This document shows positions 1-7,948 of a stretch of DNA of 11,831 bases, one piece after another. Under the pieces are notes generated by a model, which saw only the letters and a program-made list of their open reading frames with translations, did no database searches and had not been told where the DNA came from. This stretch comes from Isohypsibius dastychi. Lineage: Eukaryota > Tardigrada > Eutardigrada > Parachela > Isohypsibiidae. The stretch is from positions 1-11,831 of the forward strand of contig JAQIWT010001226.1 in assembly GCA_034696485.1 (NCBI GenBank). The letters run 5' to 3'. The position numbers and the translations under genes are program-made. Numbering within the stretch: the stretch's first letter is position 1; each line of letters opens with the position of its first letter.

Positions 1-59
1 AAGCGATAGAAGCACCAAACCGACGAAGTATCAACACAGGAAGCCTCCAAGCAAGGTAA

Positions 60-335
60 ACTAGGGTCGTGGTCAAGGCAACGACAACGGCTCAAGAACG
101 CCTGGCTCAACAGATGCCGTCAGATTTGCACACACTGCCGATGAATATCCAGACTTTGGCGCGGCAGATTCCCACTAAGTGGCCCCGATCAAACGAGCTT
201 CAGTATTGCAGTTCTGCAAGATGAAATGGCTTTGTGCAGCGGTTGGTGAGCCAGCGATGGCAAGACGAGCTCGCTTGGGTTATACTAATGGGATGAAGAA
301 TTCGACATGTAGTGCGTTCAATCAAGCCACGTTAA
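60..335 (+). pseudogene. possible decayed coding remnant, family unknown
   Basis: A single frame runs from 60 to a TAA at 333-335. It is interrupted only by TGA at 222-224 and 294-296, both before codons that keep a protein-like pattern (for example NGFVQRLVSQRW and RIRHVVRSIKPR). Each TGA is one C-to-T change from CGA. A second frame (2-55 and 65-175) is equally readable, so the choice of frame is uncertain. The other candidate ends at a GT at 56 (AAG then GTAAAC). I recognise no family. The entry may be chance, since two stops in 91 codons is only mildly fewer than expected at random. Confidence 0.18.
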
Positions 336-645
336 AGGTTCGTACGGTTGACGCAACGACAATTCAGGTTTTTGGCTTAACTCCCCAAGCTTCGGCGAGG
401 TCATGTCATGTCTTTTGTTTGAATGTATATATTCGAATTCTATGTTCAAATCGTTTCCGGTTTTGGGGACTTCATTTTCTATTGCTTCTCATGAACGCAA
501 TTTCATGGGTTGAGCCTCAAAGACGGCATTATGTCTGATGGTAAAGAGACTTGAGGTATCCCAAAAAAAATGATTGTCTCGCTGAATTTCATCAGCTGAG
601 TTATTCTGTAAAATACTCAAGCAGGTTACAAATAGTCGATGATAA

Positions 646-777
646 ATGACTGTAATGCTCACATTTAATCCTGAAAGATTCAGCCAAGTTCTTCCACTGA
701 AGACTGACAGTTTGGGCATGTACAAAGAGTTGTCAGCCAGCTTTGGATTCCTCCCTTACAGAAGATGTGCAGACAAG
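646..777 (+). CDS. candidate exon, unknown protein
   Basis: An ATG at 646 opens 44 codons that end exactly at a possible 5' splice site (AAG at 775-777 followed by GTAAAA). The peptide contains FNPERFSQVLPLKTDSLGMY and SASFGFLPYRRCADK, mixed hydrophobic and charged with no low complexity. Stops (TGA, TAA) lie directly upstream in frame, so 646 is either the true start or lies after an acceptor. A CAG at 622-624 is one possible acceptor. No downstream exon was found, because the following DNA is the foldback cluster. Function is unknown and the call rests on an open frame plus one splice-like site. Confidence 0.27.
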
Positions 778-904
778 GTAAAATCTACGCGTCAGAGCTT
801 TTATTGACTGGTTCCAAGCAAATCGTACAGTTCTACGCAGTATGGAATCTGCCGTTGGACGGCACGCTGAAATCTCGTGTCAAAAGAAATGTGTTTATTC
901 GTGT

Positions 905-1030
905 AAAAACGCTTTCCGCTTCCTTCATCAGTCAAACGAGTGGGTTTCGGTAAGGCGGAAAAAACTGCTTCCATTAGCGAAGCAGAAGCGGAACCGCTTT
1001 CCGCTTCGCTTTGCTGAGCGAAGCGGGAAA
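905..1030. repeat. foldback cluster built from CGCTTTCCGCTTC units
   Basis: The 13-mer CGCTTTCCGCTTC occurs at 910-922 and again at 995-1007, and complementary GAAGCGG-type words lie between and after. A strong hairpin has arms CCGCTTCGCT (1001-1010) and AGCGAAGCGG (1017-1026) around a 6-base loop. It extends three more pairs (998-1000 with 1027-1029, one G-T). A second small palindrome, AAGCGG-AA-CCGCTT, sits just before it. This looks like a miniature foldback element or nested inverted repeats. No target-site duplication was recognised. Confidence 0.75.
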
Positions 1031-1033
1031 ACA

Positions 1034-1084
1034 GGGGGGGGGGTCCCTTGATGTCGGCGGGATCTCCTCCCCCCCCCCCCCCCC
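1034..1084. repeat. G10 / C16 homopolymer foldback
   Basis: A run of ten G (1034-1043) is followed 25 bases later by a run of sixteen C (1069-1084). The two runs can pair, forming a slipped hairpin next to the 998-1029 stem. Long C/G runs like these are prone to length error in sequencing and to replication slippage. The short interval between them (1044-1068) contains no recognised gene or site. Confidence 0.85.
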
Positions 1085-1123
1085 GTAAATCCAGCACTGC
1101 CTACTTCTCATTCTATAATGGTT

Positions 1124-1297
1124 AGATTTTTCGTCAAAATTTGTAGATTGGTAGTCACTACCACCTATTCCACAGATTTTCTGTCAAGATTCGTAAGATT
1201 TGTAGTCACTATCACCTATTCTTCAGTTTGGCGCAATACAAGATGCGATGGATATCAGGCTTTGTTCATGAAATTGTAGGTACCATCACCTGATTCA
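1124..1297. repeat. 51-bp direct repeat, two good copies plus a diverged third
   Basis: Copy one spans about 1124-1173 and copy two 1174-1224. They share GTAGTCACTA and CACCTATTC blocks at an exact 51-bp offset. A shorter related block (GTAGGTACCATCACCTG) lies at 1275-1292. On the minus strand each block reads GGTGRTAGTGACTAC or GGTGATGGTACCTAC and is preceded by AATAG or ATCAG. Copy one includes a 13-base palindrome (GGTAGTCACTACC). Because 51 is a multiple of three, the minus-strand frame stays in register between the two good copies. Confidence 0.75.
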
Positions 1298-1497
1298 CAC
1301 ATAGAAAAACCAAAATAATTGAGTGTAATACATCACACAATTCCAGGCGTCATTCCAATTTTTTCTTGATTTTATTCACATGTCAGTTACTTACCTTGCA
1401 AATCAATTGTTGCCAATACTTCATCAATTATGTCATCGATAATACGGTTTTTCTGCTCTGCGCCCACATGGATGTTATTTGTTTGGTCAAAATTCTT
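1255..1497 (-). CDS. 3' end of an unknown minus-strand gene, two exons
   Basis: The penultimate exon (1497 to 1395) encodes about 34 residues, including NNIHVGAEQKNRIIDDIIDE, an acidic helix-like stretch. It ends at a consensus donor (CAAG then GTAAGT, GT at 1394-1393). A 105-base intron (1394-1290) ends in a pyrimidine-rich tract and ATCAG. The last exon (1289-1255) then adds GDGTYNFMNKA and a TGA. The join is phase 1 and stays in frame. An in-frame TAG at 1500-1498 sits immediately upstream and reads as part of an ATTAG acceptor. Upstream exons are not resolved. The downstream side carries the 51-bp repeats, which resemble this last exon. Family unknown. Confidence 0.4.
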
Positions 1498-1499
1498 CT

Positions 1500-2232
1500 A
1501 ATTTGGAATATATTGTTTTTGCATTGAATCTGTATTTGCGATCAAAAAACACCAAAAAGAACACAGCCAGATTGGGTACCACCACGTTTGTATATGAATG
1601 TTGATTTTTTCATCAATCTTGTCAGGTCAACAAGCACAAAACTGGTTGTTTTAGGACCGATTTAACACTTGTCTACCTCACAATCTGACCTTTCCGGAAT
1701 AACATAATCTTTATTCGTTAAAGTTTTTCAATTCCTCATCATGCAATGTTTTCGTGTCTTTGTGCTCGATGTTGAAATTTCCAACGTTTTTACGATCAAC
1801 ATTATTCGCTCACCTCAGACGAAGGGTCATGCTCTCAACTCTAGAATCGGCCAGGAGATCAAAAATGAGCTAGAGTCATCCCCTTCGAAGTTTTGTAAGG
1901 TCAGCAAAGCAGATACCATGCGAGACAGTGGGGTTCATGTTCAATTGGTCATTCAACACACCGGTGAATGCGTCACAACTTGACTGCGGACCTAGCACAT
2001 GGGATCTGATCTCGGTGTAAATTTGGTCGGTGCAGTGAATTTTCCTGGTTCCATATTAAACGTGCTTACAAGCCGTGAGTCCTGTGAAAAAACCAGTTAA
2101 CCACCTTAAATCTTCTATTCACCCTGCATGACATTCGTCAACCCAAAGACTCTAACCATCGAAATGAAATTGAGCCACGATCTTGTCAGAAAACGGGAAA
2201 CTGTCGCCACTTGTTGCCTTGTTTCTCTTCAT
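1500..2232 (-). other. unresolved stretch with one long, stop-broken minus frame
   Basis: A minus-strand frame opens with ATG at 2232-2230 and reaches a TAA at 1713-1711, 173 codons, but contains six internal stops. That is only slightly fewer than chance would give, so it is not called a gene. Readable pieces include CTDQIYTEIRSHVLG and HKDTKTLHDEELKNFNE. Around 1545-1713 another minus frame reads DYVIPERSDCEVDKC and TSFVLVDLTRLMKK. A plus-strand ORF (1741-1983, 80 codons, ATG) covers part of the same DNA. These may be upstream exons of the gene ending at 1255, but I could not join them. Confidence 0.2.
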
Positions 2233-2303
2233 TAAGGCTGAGCCGTTAAATTGCACTTTAAAACTTTACGAGTTGTGTTTTAAGAAACAACGAAGAATTT
2301 CTG

Positions 2304-2460
2304 ATGGAAAAATTGTTTTTTGTTGAGCAAGAAGTCGATTTCTCGGCCACGACTTTCCAAATACAGCCCGAACCAGCTTCAGTTGATCTTCTTGCGGTTG
2401 GAAAAAAGGTGGCGAAGATGGACATATTGCAATCCTGTCGAAAGGGTCAGTTAAAGGACG
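2304..2460 (+). CDS. candidate first exon of an unknown plus-strand gene
   Basis: An ATG at 2304 opens 52 codons plus one base, ending at a consensus donor (GACG then GTGAGT at 2461). The peptide is protein-like, with EVDFSATTFQIQPEPASVDL and KVAKMDILQSCRKGQLKD and no repeats. A possible 69-base intron (2461-2529, ending in AAG) would bring in QFDAACATMENHSASRA in frame, but that frame hits TGA at 2583-2585. An alternative acceptor (AATAG ending at 2590) also keeps frame for about 40 codons. The 71 bases upstream separate it from a divergent ATG at 2232. Family unknown. Confidence 0.33.
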
Positions 2461-2529
2461 GTGAGTGCTTCATCCACAAAGTTTCAAGAATCATTTCATG
2501 CCTGAATATGCAATGACTGAATATGCAAG

Positions 2530-3156
2530 GCCAGTTTGATGCTGCGTGTGCAACAATGGAAAATCATTCAGCATCACGTGCTTGAATAGTTGACTGCATA
2601 GCGGGCTTATACCTGGAAGCTCAACCTACAAACTCACGCCAAGGGCATCTGAATCATTTTGGTGCGTCAGTCAGAACCTTGGTCCACCGGCGCACAGTTT
2701 GAGAATCAGATGGTCGGTATTGATATGAATTTCCCGAAACACAGTGATCCTGAATGAGAGAGCGTATTGAACAGAAAAAGTGGTGAAGTCAATGTCGATA
2801 TCTCATCAATAAATAAACGTCGTAAACTGGTGTTTGAGCCAGAAGAGGAATTTCAATAGAAATTCCACATGGATGACCGTTCGTTACACTTCACACGGCA
2901 CAAATAATGACGCTATCGAATTCGGTAATTAGAACCAATGTCGATTTCTTTGATATGCCTCATATGAATTGTGAGGTTTTCTGCCTCAACCTGTTTTATC
3001 TTCAGATTTGTTTCTCAGCTGGACCAGTAAGGCCGGATGCCGGGGGCAAACTCGTTCAGAAGTGACCTTTTTTGTGGCGTATTTGAACGCCTGCTTTTCT
3101 TTCATTAGTCGAGTTCAGTTTGAGTGAAGTCTCTTTCTTTTTTTAAGCGCGTTCAG
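2530..3156 (+). other. unresolved stretch downstream of the 2304 exon
   Basis: Two plus-strand frames alternate here. From 2591 one reads IAGLYLEAQPTNSRQGHLNH up to a TGA near 2709. From about 2707 a second reads ENQMVGIDMNFPKHSDPE and SSINKRRKLVFEPEEEF, with TGA and TAG inside. Around 2890-3062 a third reads SNSVIRTNVDFFDMPHMNCE. No set of splice sites joins them cleanly. They could be parts of a decayed gene running into the 3157 exon, or chance open frames. Pyrimidine-rich acceptor-like sites occur at 3000-3018 and 3130-3156. Confidence 0.2.
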
Positions 3157-3536
3157 AGGCCCCGCATTTGGTGCATGGAAGAGCAATTACCGGAGCTTAA
3201 GCGCTCAGCTACTGCTCTCCAAATGACCTTCTTAATAAACTCCACTGAGCCGGAAAAGGCAACCCAAATCGCAGATAGGGCAACCCAAATGGCGGGACAA
3301 GCAACTCAACTTGCGGGAAAGGCAACCCAACGTTCGGGACGAGCAATTCAAATTGCGGCATTGGTGACCCAATCTGCGCGGAAACAAACGACGGAAACAA
3401 GTGAACTGATCTGAAGTCAAGCATGTTATCACTGAATTTTGCTGCTGATAAGAGAGATTTCGCGTCACATTTCGGTGATCCAGAAAAACCTTCGGAAATA
3501 TACACGGGTCCCTTGAACGATTCCATGTATTTCTGT
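3157..3536 (+). CDS. candidate exon with a heptad-like ATQ repeat, frameshifted
   Basis: After a pyrimidine tract and CAG (ending 3156) a frame runs to TGA at 3412-3414. It encodes MEEQLPELKRSATALQ, followed by six seven-residue units of the form A-T-Q-(I/M/L)-A-x-x. A second frame from 3405 continues DLKSSMLSLNFAADKRDF and FGDPEKPSEIYTGPLND to a TAA at 3537-3539. One missing base near 3403-3406 would join the two. The repeat has a helix-forming seven-residue period and could form a coiled coil. The minus strand is also open across the whole region (3209-3526, 105 codons), so strand is not certain. Family unknown. Confidence 0.35.
3259..3384 (+). repeat. six tandem copies of a 21-bp unit
   Basis: Units start at 3259, 3280, 3301, 3322, 3343 and 3364. 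The consensus is GCAACCCAAnTnGCGGGAnnn, a seven-codon period. Copies 1 to 4 are closest and 5 and 6 more diverged (GCAATTCAA, GTGACCCAA). The plus strand reads ATQ at the start of nearly every unit. The minus strand reads a hydrophobic FGLP/ELLVP repeat. Exact 21-base spacing without indels suggests the repeat expanded within a coding frame. Confidence 0.92.
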
Positions 3537-3539
3537 TAA

Positions 3540-5175
3540 CTTTGGAAAGAACAGTCCATCAAGGCAAGCAAATCGTTTTCGCACTTTATTCAGATCGTGC
3601 GTTGCTCTCTGCGATTTTGTTCATAAGCGCGGCGGCTCGCTTTGGTGATCTCAAAAATTTCCCGACCTGATTCGAATTGCCAACGGACGAATCTCAACAC
3701 TTTTCTCAATAGCCTTCGATACGGCTCGTGCAATGCATCTGACGTGGACTGCTTCTTTGTGTTTTTGCAGCATTAGAGAATATACTCCTCTACACTTGCC
3801 TCTCATGATCGATGCTCCCGAAAAACCAATATCATATAAATTCAAAATTGTGACTGAGCTCTCAACATCGTATCCTCGGCCGCGGACATTATCAAGAATC
3901 AATCTGAATTCATTACCCAGTGTGGCGCGTTTAGTTTTTTTGGAAAATCACCAACAGTTTGTTGACGAAAAATTGCTTTGAACATCAAGAAGTCCCCTCG
4001 GATTTCAGTCACTTCTTGGCTCTTTTGCAGATAACTTAGATCAATGGTTTAAATTTTCTTTATAGCAGTATTTTTTGTTTCGTCAGCAAGTACGGAAAAG
4101 AAGCCGGCCTTTCAACCTGATTGCAAAGATAATCAATTTGCCCATTTACCTATTATTGTAAAATTATTCATTGCTATTTCACTCACATCGGCAATGATTT
4201 GTCTCTGTATTTCTTTCCCCATGAAAACGATCATATCGTTCTGGCTAGCCGGGCTTATACATGTTTGAGTTGATGGCGCTTTTTCCATAAAAGTCTCAAC
4301 TTTGCATCAAGTGGAGTCATATATCGCGGCATCACCTCGTCATTCTCAAAACTCTGTTCAGCATAGGTAAAAATGTGTGTAAAGCTACTCAACTCCAGTA
4401 AAGCTACCGTGACCTCTCACCGCAAAGTCTTCTCTGGCTAGAATCGTCAGTATTCCTTAACTGACTCGAAGCCATCAACCATCGTCTTGTTTTGTATTTC
4501 GTTCTTGAGGTCAGTTTTTTCGGTAAATGGGTAATCAATGTTCAACTTCCGCACTGTGTGCTCCAAAAATCCTCCAAATTAAAGTTGTTATAGGAAGTCT
4601 TTTGATGACCACCAATAACATTGGTAACACGCTCATCATAATCCGGGTCTTCCAGATTTGCAACGACAAGACGACTCTGCATATCAGTCAAAAGTTCGTT
4701 ATGTTCTTTGCGAAAATCTAGAGTGAGGATAAGGACCAATTTCCACTGATGATGGTCTATGTGCAACACCAGCTGCAAATCCTAGTACGCAATATTTACA
4801 ATACCGTACTCCATGTTTGCTGGAGTAGACCAGCCATAGATAGAGACGCATATAATGCCACTTCAGTCCAGTAGGGGTTCTTGTTGTCTCGTTAGCGGTA
4901 AATATCCCGGGGGGATAACACCGATTTGGCATTATTAATTCCGTAATGACTTCAAGATGGATTGTTCTGTGCTAATCAAACTTCAGATAGTCAGCAGTGT
5001 AAGGTGGCAGATCATTGATTACAGCATCTCTGCAAATAGATAAGTCCGACAACGACTTTGATAGAACATCATGATCAGGACTTACACTCATGGTTTCCCC
5101 TGCACCGGTTTTAACTCTCTTTCTTGAGGAGTCGTGAGCGTGGTCAGCAGCTTTTGTTTGAATGAAACAAAACAA
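3540..5175 (-). pseudogene. decayed hAT-type transposase (TTF zinc finger / DUF4371, ZMYM1-like)
   Basis: Family hallmarks appear on the minus strand in the right order. A charged N-terminal region lies at 5175-4975. The TTF-type finger (WLVYSSKHGVRYCKYCVL) has its CKYC at 4800-4789. Next come AREDFAVRGHG (VRGHG at 4420-4406), then GKEIQRQIIAD, then SVLADETK (ADET at 4088-4077). EIRGDFLMF follows, then NVRGRGYD and GASIMRGKCRGV with HVRC (about 3900-3700), and KFLRSPKR (3660-3637). In the family these belong to the cut-and-paste transposase. The copy is dead: it has in-frame stops (TAG 4974-4972, TAA 4051-4049, TGA 3561-3559) and several one-base frame changes. A 70-base GTGAGT...CAG intron (4186-4117) separates QIIAD from the ADET part. 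The C-terminal hAT dimerisation region was not found, so it is truncated near 3540. No terminal inverted repeats were recognised. Confidence 0.85.
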
Positions 5176-5903
5176 GATGGAGACAAATGCATGGTTGATT
5201 CGAAAAAAAATTTGAAACTCAAAGTGAGTAGCAAAAATGAGCTCGCCCTTTTGCTAGAGTTGTATGAACATCGATAAGTTCAGCGGATGACGAATACGAT
5301 GCATCGCGGCAAAATCTGATTCACGCACAGTAAACAATGCATGTGTAGAAAATCATTTCGTTAAAGTGCCCACGTTGGTTTTGTCATTCTTAGGAGGATA
5401 GAAGCCAAAAAACCATACATGCGAAATGAAAATCAAATTTTTTTTTAGTGGTCCGGCTGAGGCTCCGCACCTGCCACCTTGGACCATCCACTCGCCTCTC
5501 CAGACGGCAGTTTTGTAGAGAAAAAAAACCAAGGAGACGCATGGGGTTCAGTGTTTTCAAAAACTCCTCGGCGAAGTTAGCCAAATTCTTGAAGTTCTGG
5601 AACCAGGGTATGCTTCGCCCCTTGAATTTTTTTCCAAGATTTTGCAATGATAGAAATTTCTGACATTTCATAATGATTACCTATGTTTATCTCAAATCCG
5701 AGTTTATATTCACTCAGTCTACACTGGCAAATCCGTAACCTGGTTTGAGATTGCATTTCGTAAGTTCATGATCAAGTTAAATTCAGGTTAGAAATATTAG
5801 GATAAGAATATGTATTTGAGTGTTACTCTTTTCTTCTACTATGTCTGATATATGTTCTTTATCGACGTATCAAGGTCATTATCGCTCTTCTTTCTTTTGA
5901 CAG
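5176..5903. other. no gene recognised; possible short interspersed repeat at 5390-5671
   Basis: 5176-5390 is AT-rich. It could hold the N-terminal exon of the transposase, since a minus-strand pyrimidine tract lies just above 5160. 5448-5560 is more GC-rich and is bounded by a T9 run (5438-5446) and an A8 run (5521-5528). Both strands are open for 70 to 90 codons there, with low-complexity Lys/Phe/Arg peptides. This is more like a short interspersed element with an A-tail on the minus strand than a gene, but I see no clear pol III boxes. 5672-5885 is AT-rich with nothing recognisable, ending in the CTTCTTTCTTTTGACAG acceptor-like site at 5887-5903. Confidence 0.3.
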
Positions 5904-5970
5904 GTCACATCAAGTTGATCAATTTTAGCCAGTGAAACAACGTAGTGCGAGATTCAACAAGCAGCAATGA

Positions 5971-6192
5971 TCTCCAGGAAATGCCATCTCATTACAACGC
6001 GCCTGGTATGTAAGACTTCTTGATGAAGGAGTACAATCTCGTTTTAATGTGAACGTATTATCACGGGATTTTTGGAGCATCGCTGTTATTATTTTCGAGA
6101 TTTTTGCTGAACAGGAAATTACATTCCACGAATGCAAGATGTTTCTCCTTGAAAACTGGTTCATAAATTCAATCTCGGCTCTTCGGATATCC
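5971..6192 (+). CDS. candidate exon, unknown protein
   Basis: Seventy-four codons without a stop encode a peptide with AWYVRLLDEGVQSRF and FEIFAEQEITFHECKMFLL, amphipathic and not repetitive. The frame extends up to a strong acceptor (CAG ending 5903) but crosses TAG 5926-5928 and TGA 5968-5970. It ends with TAG directly before GTATGT (6193-6201), where a CAG-to-TAG change at an exon end would fit. A minus-strand ORF (5925-6164, 79 codons) covers the same DNA, so strand is uncertain. An 80-base gap ending in TACAG (6271-6275) may be an intron leading to SCVPFFGLDSMVVHVKTRRG, though the phase does not match. Family unknown. Confidence 0.28.
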
Positions 6193-6195
6193 TAG

Positions 6196-6790
6196 GTATG
6201 TTTGTCGAGTTAAATTTAGAAATTACGAATCCGAAAACTAAAAACAAGTATAACCAGTTACTGTGATGTGTACAGGCAGGTCGTGCGTGCCATTTTTCGG
6301 TCTTGACTCTATGGTTGTTCATGTCAAGACTCGTCGTGGGCCCTGCACTTTAAGACCAAAATCTCTGAACTCCACGATTTCTGGCTGAATATTTCTTTAA
6401 TTATTTGATGATTAAATTAATTACAACTGGTGATGAAATACATTTGTACATCCTGGCATGTTGCAGGATTTCAACGTCATATGCAGCGCAGATGAAATCA
6501 AGGTACATCAGTTTTTTAATTTGTTTCACTCCTTATTCGAATTTGTTACAGACCCCGAGAGAGATTTGGAGGTCAAGACCGGCAAGTGTTTTGAGCTTGT
6601 CTTTGTTTTCTTTTTTTTTGGTGAACGGCTGTGGGACTCAAATTTTCATTGTTATCTCAAGTGAACAACAAGAATTTTCAAGAGAGAAATTTTGTTGAAG
6701 AATCTCAACATTCCAAAGGTGAAAACTCGAGCAAAAGCAGATGCTTTCCTGAACTGGTGACCTTCTTCCATATAACCGCATGTCTGATTC
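6196..6790 (+). other. candidate plus-strand exons, not joined
   Basis: After an acceptor-like CAG ending at 6275, one frame reads about 37 codons (SMVVHVKTRRGPCTLRPK) to TGA. From 6458 a 68-codon ORF reads DFNVICSADEIK and TDPERDLEVKTGK to TGA at 6662-6664. It starts next to a possible acceptor (TTGCAG) and includes a poly-Phe stretch from a T9 run. At about 6680-6756 a third frame reads FKREILLKNLNIPKVKTRAK. No joins hold both phase and splice sites, so this is either a decayed gene or chance. No family recognised. Confidence 0.2.
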
Positions 6791-6793
6791 ATT

Positions 6794-7024
6794 TTAGAGG
6801 GGGCCCTGCGATGGGCTTGCGGAGCTTTTTCTTGTTGGCTTCCGAGAATTTCGATCCTGTTGAGGAGGATGAAGGGGGTGTGTGGTAGATTTCTGGCATT
6901 GAGGGAGTTTCATAGCTCCTACTTGCATTCGGTGCTCCATTCTGGCTCGTTTAAGGTTGGCAGGGGAGGGTGGAGTGGGTTTGGAGTGGGGTTGCCTTTT
7001 CATGAACATGACATGCAGAAACAT
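6794..7024 (-). CDS. small basic Pro/Ser/Lys-rich ORF
   Basis: An ATG at 7024-7022 opens 76 codons to a TAA, all without a gap. The product is rich in Lys, Arg, Pro, Ser and Gln (for example MKRQPHSKPTPPSPANLKRA and RKPTRKSSASPSQ), strongly basic and probably disordered. There is no signal peptide or membrane segment. It begins 31 bases after the stop of the LRR gene on the same strand, but an AATAAA lies between them, so it would be a separate transcript or a chance frame. The plus strand is also open here because the DNA is G-rich. Family unknown. Confidence 0.3.
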   Translation of the reverse strand: MFLHVMFMKRQPHSKPTPPSPANLKRARMEHRMQVGAMKLPQCQKSTTHPLHPPQQDRNSRKPTRKSSASPSQGPL

Positions 7025-7026
7025 TT

Positions 7027-7032
7027 TTTATT
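7027..7032 (-). terminator. AATAAA polyadenylation signal of the LRR gene
   Basis: The minus strand reads AATAAA here, 24 bases after the TGA stop of the LRR transmembrane gene. It is in an A-rich stretch and at a normal distance for a compact 3' untranslated region. Confidence 0.5.
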
Positions 7033-7055
7033 TTCCACAGAAAAATAGCAACAAA

Positions 7056-7720
7056 TCACGTTAAATTCGAAAATCTTGTCTTCTTAACGTTCCCAGAAGA
7101 TCCGTTTTCATAAACCTCGGCCAGCTGACAAGCCATAACATTGAATTCACTCACATTAGCGTTGGTTTTTACGAATTGTTCATTGGCATAGCTGCTGCGG
7201 CACATTGTGCCGTTTTTACTGCGACACGGAATGAACGCCACAATGCCAACAAATAACACAACAATGCACAAAACAACACTGAGGGCGATAATTTGCGCGC
7301 GGGAAGCTGCTGAATCTGGAATATGTTCATTTTTCTTTTCTTGTCTCCTTTTTTTGCGTTAACTTTTCTCTGACCCGGTTTTTACTGCTTTGTTATATAT
7401 GTCATACAAATCTCCGCGTGTGGCGAGAACAGTGTCAGTGGTGGAATGAAAGAACCCCGTGACGAACAAGAACAGTTCAATGGATTGTCAAGAAGAACAA
7501 TATGTTCAGAATGCGGCAGAATTCTGACAAATTGTTTCATCGGTGGAAGGCAGGTAATTCTATTTCCTCGTAAATTCAGAACCTTGTAGTTTTTGAGTGA
7601 GCCGGTTGGAATTCCCGTTAGGTCTGTAGAAAAATGTTGAAAATCCCGATTTGTACAATCAATAATGTCATAATCCGGTCGACAGTCGCAAAGAGTTAGT
7701 GGACAGTAGTCGTCCTGTGG
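7056..7720 (-). CDS. leucine-rich-repeat single-pass membrane protein, last two exons
   Basis: Exon A (7720-7408) follows a strong acceptor (pyrimidine-rich, CTTAG at 7725-7721) and is open for 104 codons. It begins with a cysteine cap, DYCPLTLCDCRPDYDIIDC. One clear leucine-rich unit, YKVLNLRGNRITCLP, follows, and then a C-terminal cap, LLDNPLNCSC. A GTATGA...CCAG intron of 92 bases (7407-7316) joins in phase 1 to exon B (7315-7056). Exon B encodes a membrane span (IIALSVVLCIVVLFVGIVAF) and a tail of about 55 residues ending in TRFSNLT. Such proteins are usually cell-surface receptors or adhesion molecules with the repeats outside. The N-terminal exon with a signal peptide is not identified. 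An ATG with a perfect GCCACC context at 7950-7948, followed by a phase-0 donor (GTAACG), is a candidate but lacks a typical signal peptide. No stops or frameshifts in either exon. Confidence 0.68.
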
Positions 7721-7948
7721 CTAAGAGCATGAGTACACACAAAGAACAAGAAGAGATTCATGAACATTTTTATTATAATCGCGCAGAAAATGACAACGAA
7801 GAACAAGAAGAACCGAATGGAATAATCGTTGGCAGCACCACCGTCTGCAGTAAAATGTTGGCAATGTGTGTTCCTACGGGGACCGGGGAAGAGAGCAGGC
7901 GTTACAAACAATGCGTGACGGATTGTCTGGGAACTAACTACAAGCAGC

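Noticed and set aside
1395-2232. Stop codon reassignment, because several frames are broken mainly by TAG, TAA and TGA
   Set aside because: The number of stops is close to chance in the weakest frames. In the transposase a TGA stands where the family usually has Arg, which fits CGA decay, and intact exons (LRR, PAN-like) end in ordinary stops.
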